Below are positions 38,701 through 47,648 of a stretch of 64,000 bases of DNA, piece after piece. The notes under the pieces are model-generated. The model was not told the origin of the DNA. It made no database searches and was given only the letters and a program-made list of their open reading frames with translations. Location of the stretch: the NCBI RefSeq assembly GCF_000003815.2, contig NC_049989.1, positions 4,069,174-4,133,173 of the forward strand, written 5' to 3'. Numbering within the stretch: position 1 is the first letter of the stretch; each line of letters begins with the position of its first letter. Origin of the DNA: Branchiostoma floridae. Lineage: Eukaryota; Chordata; Leptocardii; Amphioxiformes; Branchiostomatidae. The position numbers were made by a program, and so were the translations under genes.

Positions 38701-40818
38701 ATATTTGATCAAGCACACAGGATCACCCCTACGCTTCTCAATAAGTGTGTTCTGCTCTTATGAGAATAAGATTTGGCTAATTATTATAACTTGATAACTT
38801 GATACTAAAAAGGTTCCCAATTACGATGACAGTAGGTAAATAGTCTACTAGAACGTTGCATTTTGAGTGTCATGACACCATTTTCATTGTGTCCTCCATT
38901 TGGAAATGTATGACATTTGTGACAAAATAAGTGGCAACATCCAGAACTTTTATAATCAGAAGATGTGCAGTTTTCCTACTTTAACAGTTGTAAAGAAGGC
39001 TTTTGATGTTGTCATGATCATGTGTAATATTGCCATCTTTGGCAAGTTGAAATATAAAATGTTTTTTCTATTGGCATTTCCTTCAACAGCACACAGTGGT
39101 GGACAGATTCTACCAGCTGTCCCACGATGAGTCGACCCCAGCCAGCCTGAGGCCAATCCTACAGAAGCTGTGCTGTCTGTATGGGCTGTGGGCCCTGGAG
39201 AAACACTGTGCCACACTCTACCAGGGTTTGTGGGCCATCATAGTATTGTTTTCTTTGTTCCATATAACTGGTACTGTGGTATAGTTAGTAATACATTGGA
39301 GATGCAAATTGGTGACATAAATTGGCAGTGGAGAGGTAACGCTACTTCACTTTTATCCGCAGGTGACCATTATCCGTTGCTTTAAAAAACAGGGTATTAA
39401 GGGATATCAAGTCCACGAATGGTGGTTTCAAACTGTAATATTTTGAAATTATTTCTGTTTGGAAACACAATATGTCATACAACTTGATATCCTAAAATAT
39501 CCTGCTTTTGAACGTAACGGATATTGGTTACCAACGGATAAAGGTAAACTAGCGTTAACCAAGAAAACCATAAAAAGAAGACCACCCTGAAGATTTCAAG
39601 ACTTATGGATTCGAGTTAAATAGCTGTTCTCTTGAATCAAGTGACTTCCATTGAGTCTTCTATTGTGTAACAGTGTGTGTAGAAAAGTCTGTATCCTGTA
39701 CTAAATCTAGTTTTCTGTCCAGGTGGTTACTTTACGGAAGCTAAGTCTGTAGCTTGGGTGAGAGATGCCATACTTCACCTCTGTGAGCAGGTAAACCCAT
39801 TTTTTACTATATTTTGTACTTTTGTCATTCCAAACATTCACATTCAAAAGATGCAGCCAATCAATTTGGCTGTCTCTTTTTGAATATGTCCACAAAATAA
39901 GTATCAGTTTTTGCACTTAGTTCATCTCAGATATGCTTGAAGAGCATTCAGGCAGATTATTTCAAGTTACATACATGATTTCCCTTTTTCGAGATGCAGT
40001 AAATTTTTGATGCCCCAACTTTGAAGTAATGAATATATGCCAAAGATGAAAAGTCTTATGGCTGAAATGTGAGTCTTCCCTGTTCATAACATGTGATGTA
40101 CCGTTGCAGTTGAAGAATGATGCTGTGTCGCTGGTAGACGTTGTTGCACCTCCTGACTTTGTCCTCAACTCACCTATCGGCATGTCTGATGGCCAGGTAA
40201 GTCATGCTTACAATCTTGCTTCTACTTTTTATTACATGCACCTTGAAGTTCATGAATAACAGGTATTGTTTTTTTTTTTGTTTATCTTGCCCTTATTTCT
40301 GTATTTAAGGATGACACAAGAAATATATTGCTTGGTACAAGCTTGTTTGTCAAAAAGCAGTTACTCAAGCAACTGGATATGATTTTGGAAACGATAAAAT
40401 GTTTCAGACACCATCCAATGTCTTTCTTCAGTGACACTGGAGTGATCTTGTTGGAGAGCAGTTTTTATATCCAAGCTATGAATTGATATGCAAAAGAGAT
40501 CTAGTTGGAGATCAGGTGTATCCTAACTATGAATTTATGTGCAAAAAAGGGAAGAAGTCGAAAGGAAACGTCCGAAACATCTGACCATTTCCCAAATCAT
40601 ACACCGTTGCTTGAGTAACTGCTTTTTGGCATATCTTATTACCTGGATGTCTAACCTTCATGGAGTAAGCTTGTTTGTCATCTTGAATTGTTCATGTACA
40701 GATCTACAAGAACCTGTGGACTTCCATGCTGAGTGCGCCCAGGGTCCTGGAGCGACCCTCGTGGTGGAGGGACTTCATGGACAAACCTGTCATCGGATCT
40801 GTCAAGAGCAAGATGTAA
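26791..40818 (+). CDS. ACOX3: Peroxisomal acyl-CoA oxidase 3 (pristanoyl-CoA oxidase type)
   Basis: Exons: 26791-26946, 27244-27474, 31644-31682+ (cut by a gap), 31977-32066, 32494-32726, 33227-33323, 33751-33936, 34707-34829, 35354-35474, 36028-36147, 36506-36616, 36958-37112, 39090-39225, 39723-39790, 40110-40196, 40702-40818. All phases outside the gap close. About 689 residues are visible, near the ~700 of human ACOX3. The flavoenzyme oxidises CoA esters of 2-methyl-branched fatty acids, making 2-enoyl-CoA and H2O2. Family blocks: [10 protein letters not shown] with TTATYDPST (FAD/substrate region), [43 protein letters not shown], and [18 protein letters not shown] containing the predicted catalytic-base Glu. 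The C-terminus is Ser-Lys-Met, a PTS1-type peroxisome signal like the SKL of vertebrate ACOX3. Introns hold many transposons. Confidence 0.96.
27545..28660 (+). mobile_element. SINE interrupted by a MITE
   Basis: The 5' part (27545-27662) has GACCAAGAGGTTGGGATTTC and AAATCC, a degraded tRNA-like B-box region. The 3' part resumes after the MITE at about 28576 with GGGAATTTACCTGGTACAAC and ACTATGTACATGG. The copy at 35755-35965 shows both parts joined. Confidence 0.55.
27663..28573. mobile_element. Tc1/mariner-pogo-like MITE (copy 1)
   Basis: Ends CAGTCAAACCTGT and ACAGGTTTGACTG are perfect inverted repeats flanked by TA on both sides (27661-27662, 28574-28575). The inner ends continue as inverted GCGGCCAC/GTGGCCGC blocks. 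TA duplication with CAG-starting ends suggests the Tc1/mariner superfamily. No transposase frame; 911 bp. Confidence 0.9.
29021..29120. other. Assembly gap (100 N)
   Basis: Exactly 100 Ns, likely a placeholder of unknown true size, in the ACOX3 intron after the exon ending at 27474. Confidence 1.
29446..29655. repeat. CCGCGAA-family dispersed repeat (copy 2, inverted)
   Basis: Contains TTTGCGGGGATTTGGTTTCG, AGTGGTTTAATGTTCGTGG, TTTTACTGCCATGG and ACCGTGAAAACCGCGA. These match, in reverse complement, the repeat at 12676-12891 in the same order. Confidence 0.65.
29668..30087. repeat. Minisatellite with mixed 40/47-bp units
   Basis: About ten near-identical units, each containing GTTGTGGTGGTAGCTGGC, TTTGTATTTGTC and ATGAAGTTAA. 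Unit starts (GTTGTGG) lie at 29674, 29714, 29761, 29801, 29841, 29888, 29928, 29975, 30015 and 30055. The spacings are 40 or 47, the long form carrying an extra CTGTTAA. ACOX3 intron. Confidence 0.95.
30681..31556. mobile_element. Non-autonomous DNA transposon with internal ~190-bp repeats
   Basis: Ends CAGAGGCGGCGGCA and TGCCGCCGCCACTG are inverted repeats, and G- and C-runs just inside are also inverted. A 5-bp direct duplication TAAGG flanks it at 30676-30680 and 31557-31561, suggesting a hAT-related group with short duplications. Inside are four diverged copies of a unit with TTTGAAATC, CTCTGAAACG, CATTTC and GACTAAGCTAAG, starting near 30800, 30988, 31190 and 31370. Confidence 0.75.
31683..31782. 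other. Assembly gap (100 N) inside an ACOX3 exon
   Basis: Starts after 13 codons of the exon beginning at 31644 ([13 protein letters not shown]) and runs into a MITE end. Compared with the human family length, roughly 10-20 residues of ACOX3 are missing here. Confidence 1.
31783..31840. mobile_element. MITE right end (ACTCTCCAAGCAGAGG family)
   Basis: ATAAAAACGACTAAAAAAAC, then CAGCCGGAGCCTAACCTCTG and CTTGGAGAGA, matches the right half of 9117-9291. The left half is lost in the gap. Confidence 0.75.
32275..32360 (+). repeat. tRNA-like SINE fragment
   Basis: GGCATAACGGTTTAACGTCT looks like an A-box region, and GGTTTGAATCCCGGGAG is a B-box-like match. No complete cloverleaf can be drawn. ACOX3 intron. 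Confidence 0.45.
34912..34993. ncRNA. Strong ~80-nt hairpin (pre-miRNA-like or micro-MITE)
   Basis: The 5' arm CTAAATAAAGAGACTCTTTT and ACACAACCACAG pairs with the 3' arm CTGTGTGGTTGTGT and AAAGAGTCTCTTCATTTAG. Only one mismatch and one bulge are needed before an ~11-nt loop. It lies 80 nt downstream of an ACOX3 exon on the sense strand. Length and pairing fit an animal pre-miRNA, but a tiny palindromic transposon is equally possible. Confidence 0.35.
35592..35734. mobile_element. MITE (ACTCTCCAAGCAGAGG family)
   Basis: Ends TATTCTTCAAGCAGAGGTTA and TAACCCCTGCTTGAAGAGTA are inverted. Flanking 9-mers GATTTAATG and AATTTAGTG match at 7 of 9 positions, a decayed version of the 9-bp duplication seen at 9117-9291. 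143 bp. Confidence 0.8.
35755..35965 (+). mobile_element. tRNA-derived SINE
   Basis: GTCCAGTGGTTACTGACC then ACTTTGAATCCCAG resemble Pol III A and B boxes. The tail GGAATTTCTCTGGTTCAATG is shared with the split SINE at 27545-28660. Confidence 0.6.
37261..38682. mobile_element. Tc1/mariner-pogo-like MITE (copy 2) with promoter-type motifs
   Basis: Ends CAGTCAAACCTGG and ACAGGTTTGACTG are flanked by TA (37259-37260, 38683-38684), the same family as 27663-28573. The GACCACC/GGTGGTC subterminal blocks are inverted. The interior is different and longer (1,422 bp) and has a GC-rich island at about 37740-37930. That island contains CTGATTGG twice (37795-37802, 37868-37875), GGGGAATCCCC (37843-37853) and CGCCATCTTG (37915-37924). 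No transposase seen. Confidence 0.88.
39337..39557. mobile_element. MITE, TAACGCTAG-end family (copy 2)
   Basis: TAACGCTACTTCACTTTTAT on the left, GGATAAAGGTAAACTAGCGTTA on the right (shown in parts), with inner inverted GATATCAAGTC/AACTTGATATC. ACOX3 intron. Confidence 0.85.
40353..40668. repeat. Dispersed repeat with inverted ends (copy 2 of 3)
   Basis: AAAAAGCAGTTACTCAAGCAA at the left is matched by TTGCTTGAGTAACTGCTTTT at about 40608. The left half shares TGGATATGATTTTGGAAACG and CAGTGACACTGGAGTGATCT with 61467. A TACCTGGATGTCTAACCTTC block at the right end recurs at about 51006. It ends just before the last ACOX3 exon. Confidence 0.7.
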
Positions 40819-42083
40819 AACTAGCAAGTCTGGTGTATGTCTACCTTTTTTGGCTGCACAACAGGGGTGGAGCCTTTGATGCACTTCTCTGATTCAGTTG
40901 AATATACCATAAGTGCTAAGCATGCCATTCCTCCTGTTAGGGAGTTCTGCTTGCCCAGAGCAGGAAAAATCTGTTTTGCTGCTTTGTTTTCCTATGATCC
41001 ATTGGGATGTATGTGCCGTCATAATAACAGTTAAATGGACTAACTTGGATGCGATCCTCATTAGTTTACATGTCCTGCCACTGGTTGATGGGGAAAGAAT
41101 AAGATAAAATGAAAAACATCTTTAACTTTCTTAAAGATGAGACATGAACCTGGGCGATGATTACAAAATTACAATCATTCCCGGTACCAATTGAAGTGTT
41201 TCTTCACAAATTTCTCAGGAATAAATATGAGAGCAAGGGAAAATACAGTGAGACATTCATTGTACATGAAATATACCTTGAATTTATTCTAAAGTTAGTC
41301 CAAAGTTTATGCTAGAGCAGACTTAAACCTAAATGTACATTACATGTACTTAGATTACAATTACTTTGGGTTCAAAGTTTATGCTATACAGACTTGTAAC
41401 CAGAACAATAATGACTTTAAAATACCTTCTGGTTATGGTTTGCATGCTTAATTCAAACGTTCTGTTATGTAATGATAAATTTTATTATTTGTTGTACCTG
41501 ATGTATATCAAAATGTGCTATCTGTAATTTTAACTAAGATAGTATTAATGGAGTATCTTAGATATCAGATCTGAATACTGAACTCTACCCAGTTAGTGTT
41601 TTAATGATTAATATATAGATGAATATGTCTGATATAATCAAATATCAAATGAAAATAGAAATTTCACTTCAGGGACAGAACAAACACATTATGACTAATA
41701 CAGTTTAAGGCAATTCACTTCACCCTTTTTGTGTGGTTCTTCAACAAGTGTTAAGATCATATATTTTTAACAGTTGCCAGCAGTAAGCTAATGCTCATAG
41801 TTAGAACCGTGCCTGCTTAGTATGATGGATATCATCAGAGTTGAAGGCATAAAAACATGTCAACATGATATGATATCAACCATGGTCTATAGAAGAGCTG
41901 TTTAGAAGTTAGGCGCCTTCTTGACCTTTGACCTAGCACATGTGCAGCTTAATCCATGAACCAGCCTATAGACACATCATGATTGGAAAGATTGGATATT
42001 GAGTATTTGACCTATTTACAACATATGCTAACATAGCATTAAGCTCAATCAAAAAATGAAAACAAATACAACATTAAGCAGAA
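40819..42083. other. Convergent 3' intergenic region, ACOX3 / B-box-NHL gene
   Basis: AT-rich, no exon seen. AATAAA at about 41220-41225 (+) is a candidate ACOX3 polyadenylation signal. Minus-strand AATAAA (forward TTTATT) occurs at about 41284 and 41482 and could serve the gene on the other strand. No transposon recognised. Confidence 0.5.
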
Positions 42084-44327
42084 TCAAAAGGTGAAGACAA
42101 AGACACAGTTTTTCTTGGTGTCACTGACGAGCACCCTGCCATCTGGCGTCTGTACTGTAGCTCTCGGCTCTTCTAGCCCCTCGCGGGAGGTAGCCACGTG
42201 CTTCAGCCATCGTCCTTTCTGGTCAAACATCTGCACGCGCCTGTTGCTCCAATCAGCTACGAGGATCTGGCCATTTTTGTTGACACAGACGCCCAGTGGC
42301 CCCATAAACTCTCCTTCACCAGAACCCTCAGCTCCAATTTGGAAGCAAACACTTTAAAAGAGAACAAACAGTCATTGAGTATTCATAAAGTTGTTTTCAT
42401 AAAGCATTTTAGATAAGATAATAGGTCACTGCAATGGTACCAAGAGGTTTCCAGTTTTACAGAGAAGAACAGTAGACGTTTAAAATGGCCACTTCGTTTT
42501 GTCAATATCATGAGTGCAATGACTGAAAGGTCATGCATACATCGCAGCATTCCTTGCAATACATGCACACCATACACAACTCACATGGTTGACAAGCAAC
42601 AAGTGTATATGAACTGACAATTTGAAGAGTAGATTTCCCTTTTCTTAAGTTTATGAAAAGTTTAACTTAGACTCCTAATAACTTCCGTTCAAACATTCAA
42701 GTCCGGTGTCACTCACCGACCATCCAGAGAGTACACCCTCCACAAAGTGGTCGGGAAACCGGGAAATGACCAGTTCTGTTGAAAGCTTGGTGTCGCCAGA
42801 CAGCAGAAATCAGGCACGCTTGTGGAGAAGGACGATAACTCTTGGCCTGTCTCATCAATGATGCTGACCATCCAGTCAAGAGCTGCCAGAAACAAGACAG
42901 AAACTATAGATTGTAGCATGGCTTGGATCTTTTAATCCTCAGTGATCAATCAATATTGGCATATGAAGACTTGATGGCCATGATACCATGTTTTATCGCT
43001 TCAACTCTTATAACAAAGTTAATGGTTTCTATGTCGAAAATCATCGCATGGAATCATGGTTTTGTTTTTTATCATCTTTTTCTTTCCCCTTCACAATAGA
43101 TTTGCAGTCTGTGGAGGATGTCATCCATAAATTTCACTTGCTGTGGCCAAGTAGATAACTTAAAGGAACAAATGTCTGGTATTACATGATACTTTGCTTA
43201 CCCACGGCAATTTTTCCATCAGAGATCTCCACTGCATCCCACGCTTGCTTGGAGCTGAGCTGCAGCTCTACACGGTGTAGCAGCTTTCCGTCCCTCTGGT
43301 AACGGCACATCAGGTCGATGTAGTCTCCCAACGAACCCGCTAGGGGGCGCGCAAATCCTACAAAGACTACCTGCCCTCTACAGTTCACAAACAGGCCTCC
43401 TTCCCCGACTTCGTAGTTCTTGCTGTCAGCCAACTTTAAAGGGAAACGTTTGATGACTGAGCCGTCTATGTTAAAGACTTTAACGCTGCCGCCACCATCT
43501 CTGTCGAGAACGAAGATTGTGCCGTCGCTAGAATAGGCGACTTTCAAGGGACTGTGCAGATGTCCGCTCCCTATGGTTGCGGTGTTCTTTGGTGCTACCT
43601 GTGACCTTGAAGATTTTGGTTCCTTTGTAGTTGTACCCTTGCTTCCTGACAAAACTGATGGCACTGCTCTGGGTGACGTTCGGGGAAACTGTCTTGGGGA
43701 CGCGGCTGTCTTTGTAGGCTTCTCGTCAACCGGAACTTTCTTCCTAGTTGATATTTTACCAAGAAGATGGTTTACTTTATCGTACTTCGTCGGCTCGAAC
43801 GCCATGACGGTTGGCGGTGGCAGTGTTGGTTCTTCCACTTCGTTTATTACCTGTGACAGCTTGCTCAACGCTGGGGATGATGTTTCACCTTGACCTCTAA
43901 TTTGTAGCTGGTCAAGGCCAGCTATTACACTGGACAGTCTTGACTCCAGTTCCTTACCGCACTCGCCCATCCTTCTTGTTTCTTCATTGTAAATCTCTCG
44001 CACTTCGTTTATCAGGGCAACTTTCTCTCTCTCGATGTCATCAACCAGCCTTGCTGCCGCTGTTTGTATCTGGTTCTCTACGTCGACTCTTTGCCGTTCC
44101 AGATCGTCTCCCCTTTGATTCAGGGTTTCTAGATTTCTGGCCATCGACTCTGCTACTTTCCTCCCCTTTTCTTCCACGTTTCGTCCCTCTAACAAGGCGT
44201 CTGTCAGACGGACCATGTTGTGCCCGTTGTGGCGGTCCAGCAGACACTCCGAGCACACAGACATGTCACACATCGTGCAGAAGAACTTCAGCTGTTCGTG
44301 GTCGTGAACACTACACATGTCCGCCAT
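42084..44327 (-). CDS. B-box / coiled-coil / NHL-repeat protein without RING (TRIM2/3-like architecture)
   Basis: Three exons (minus): 44327-43202, 42882-42717, 42351-42084, totalling 1,560 nt or 519 residues, with phases closed. Residues 5-36 form a B-box type 2 zinc finger (C5, H8, C17, C20, C25, C28, H33, H36). Residues ~45-150 are a charged, heptad-rich coiled coil. A Ser/Thr/Pro/Lys-rich linker (~180-255) follows, then NHL beta-propeller repeats, clearest as DGTIFVLDRDGGGSVKVFN, GVCVNKNGQILVADWSNRRV and DGRVLVSDTKKNCVFVF. The N-terminal RING of TRIM2/3 is absent: the B-box starts at residue 5, and the frame upstream of the ATG has no RING cysteines. It probably binds RNA or protein through NHL; ubiquitin-ligase activity is not predicted. 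The chosen ATG (MADMCSVH) is the first in the open frame. Confidence 0.88.
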
Positions 44328-46294
44328 TGTGGATGTACGCCGTATGGTTACAGAAGACGATGTTTGGAAGATTTCCTGTCGAACCAAAATAGTTAATTAT
44401 CGTAGACAAAGAATGTGTACAAAAAGCGTCACTCGGGTAGAACATCAGAAGTATACACTTCACCAAATGCCCTTGAAATCGAGAATAACGTCGTTGAGAA
44501 ACGACACGTAGGGGGAGGGCGCTGTCAATGAAGCTTAAATTAGTCAGCATTTTATCTTAATGGTTTTACCCTTCCAGCTGAACTTAAAGTCCCAAGGGCC
44601 GATTTCACGTGAAGTATTGGGGGCTACGTGGATTACATGGGAAGTGACAGCTGAAGGGTTAGATGGTTGGACAACCAAACTTTTGACTGCTGTGGTTTCG
44701 TAATCACCAATTGCAAGCAAATATATTGGGGGCAACGACAGTATCCAAAGCATCAAAGGTCTTAACAGTATCCAATTAGATATATACTTTACTTTTGATA
44801 CTGTCTTTGCCCCACGGATAGATCGTCTGGGGGTAATGTTTTCTTCGGTAGTGTTTTGTAATGTAGTGTTTCTTTGGACAGATACTTATTATGATTCATT
44901 GTTCAACGTCAAACGGCGGTAGGTTTAACTACACTGTGGACATGAAAGTATTGTTCCGACAGGCAAGGTAGCCATTTCACTATCCTGGTAGCCAATTACG
45001 AAAGCCAAGGGTGCCAAATCCTTATGCTAGATAGACTTTTGAATAACAGATTTTCGTGCAACTGTTCAGACGTAATCGGAATACTGGCCAAGTTAACTTA
45101 TGGACTGACACGCTTCGCTTTGTGTTATGCTGTGCTGTACACATTACAACATACCTATACCTTCTCCACGTTATACCCCTAAACACTTTGCTACTTTAAT
45201 AGTTCTACAACTATTTGCATTCACCGACAAAAAGACCGTTGCAATACCTCTTACTTTGCTGCTGCTTTGTAAGAACTCGCCGTCCTAGTTGATCGTTCTG
45301 CGTTCACCTTGGTGTAAACAAAGGTAGGAACTACACACAAACACGCTGTGTAACATAAAACTCTTCAATGAACACAAGTCTATAGGTTCGCACGTAATCA
45401 AATATGCGACACCGCAGTCTGGCAACCATACCACCAGGAGCTCCTTGTTATCTCTACGGTGCTGGGAGCGAACCCGCCCGTCCAGGTCCATTATCACACG
45501 CCCGGGACTTTTTACGGCCTTGGTTTCAATTTACTTCATTCTGGACAGTTATCAGAAAGGACAGAGTGTATGTTCCATTCGATAATACTCCTACGTCGCC
45601 TGATTACCAGACTATAACATCCCTCTGCGGCTATTCACACAGTTATTGACAGCTACAGTAAGGCACTATAATTTATACCTTATTTACCTTAGACCTGCAA
45701 TTTGGCGGGGCTAAATATTTGCGTTGTGGCACGCAGTCTGACAGTATATTCTATCGACACATTTTTGCATGCGAGCGATTGATGGTTTTCAAGACGGACT
45801 GAGTAAGTTCCATTCTTTGACTTTATTTAGAACCACAATTAACTTGATATTTCAGCTATTCTTTCTGTAGTTTATACACTTTTCACATTAATTCATCACA
45901 TAAGAGCAGGGTTAAGGCAACATTTATGTCATGAAGCGAATAAATTTAAAATGATCTTTATTGTCTTCTAATACATTGACACAAAAATCAACAGAAATAC
46001 AATGACAGAACAGAGGAACAGAGAAATATACCATGAAACGAGTAACAAATTTATTGTCGCATAATTAAGCAAAGAACAAGATCAAAGCATAATAAATTGA
46101 GTTAATCCGACTGATCAACAATGTACATATGCCAGCATTTACAGAGCAAGTAATTCATAAAATGTACTAATTGATCACCATTATTTACAATTAGTTGAAA
46201 TGAGTGTTACTTAGATCTTAGAATATAAGTTTACAGTATACAATATTTATGTTTGGTCCTTACTCTATCTGTTCATTAAGTTATTTTACGCAGT
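44328..46294. other. Intergenic region upstream of the B-box/NHL gene, with P450 3' UTR
   Basis: No exon is convincing. Minus-strand AATAAA (forward TTTATT, about 45957-45962), 335 bp past the P450 stop, is a candidate polyadenylation signal, so 45950-46294 is probably P450 3' UTR. The rest (44400-45950) is unique-looking sequence. Confidence 0.5.
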
Positions 46295-47606
46295 CTACTC
46301 CCTCTCTCGGAAGATGAACGTATCTCTGTCTGGTGTGTTGAAGATCTTATAAATCTGCTTCATATCTTCTCCGTCCCAGCCGACATGAAACTTTTGGATG
46401 ATCTGTGTGGTAGGAGAAAATCTGTTTACTAGGGGTATGCAATGTCATTCTACGGCACGAAAGTGTTCACGGATTATATTTCGGAAAATTCCTTTCGAAT
46501 GTGTCATAGAATCTTAAATGTTTAATGATACTGTTCGCTTTTTTTTCTTTCTTTTCATTCATTAGTTGAATACATGTACCAGGCAACTTCTATGTTGCTT
46601 ATTGTATAATGCTGTTCATTATTACGATCTTTCGTATCTTGTCGGTATCCCACAAATTAGTTAGTATAACTTAATGTTTCGCCGAACTTAGATGGTCAAA
46701 GTTTACACGTACCCTGATCAGACCAAGGAATATTTCTTGTTCTGCAAAGCGCCGACCTGAAGATGCAAAATTAAGGAGATGTAAGCGTTGAAATTGACAA
46801 ATATTTCTTAAGATTTCCATCTTCCCTCGGAAGTGATATCGCCTCACAGGAAACCCATATGGTTTTCGCAGAGTATCTTCTAATTTCAATCAGAAAGCCT
46901 TTGTGTGAATTAAACTAGCTTCAGTGCAGTCATAACTCATAACCATCGACACAGTTACGACTTTCCTGACTATGCTATGGGCTTCAACAGCTTTATTTCA
47001 AGTAATGATACATGAAACGTGGTACGCACTACCTAATTACTACAATTTTTTTTTCTTTTGGACTCCGCTCTCAATATGTTTGGCTCTGCCTATCACCAAG
47101 ACGAGTAAAATTAAATATTTTGCGGTCAATGACTAACGTTATACTACTTACATTTTATTCCCGATTTTGCACGAAAATGCGAACCTGTCCTTATTTGCTG
47201 ATGAAGACAATCATTTCTTGATCTACTATTCATTTAGCTTACAGATCTATTCTTCACAGGGAGAAACCTACCCACGCACATCCTTGCTCCATAACCGAAA
47301 GGCAGTAAGGCGAATGCCTGAACGTTTGCCGCTGAAGACTCAGTACGGAGCCACCTCTCCGGAATGTATGCCTCTGGATCCGGATAGTACTCCGGCAGTG
47401 TGCTGATGACGTTATTTGCCATAATAATCTGCGTCTATAAAAAAATCACAACATCAAAATCACAATTTCAGAATGTACCTGTGCTTGTGTCCTGACAAGT
47501 AAATTTTTTCATCGTATCCTTATCCCTTTATTTTCAAGCCGATATTGAGGGTGAGTGTGGTGCTCATCATTTGCAGCAGTTTTGAGGGCGAATTCAAACA
47601 GCAAAT

Positions 47607-47648
<42 letters not shown>

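Noticed and set aside
44328-44387. N-terminal extension of the B-box/NHL protein
   Set aside because: The extended frame would start at TTG, not ATG; the first ATG is at 44327.
43940-44392. 150-codon plus-strand open frame
   Set aside because: Shadow of the B-box/coiled-coil exon on the opposite strand; Cys/Ser/Arg-rich with no domain.
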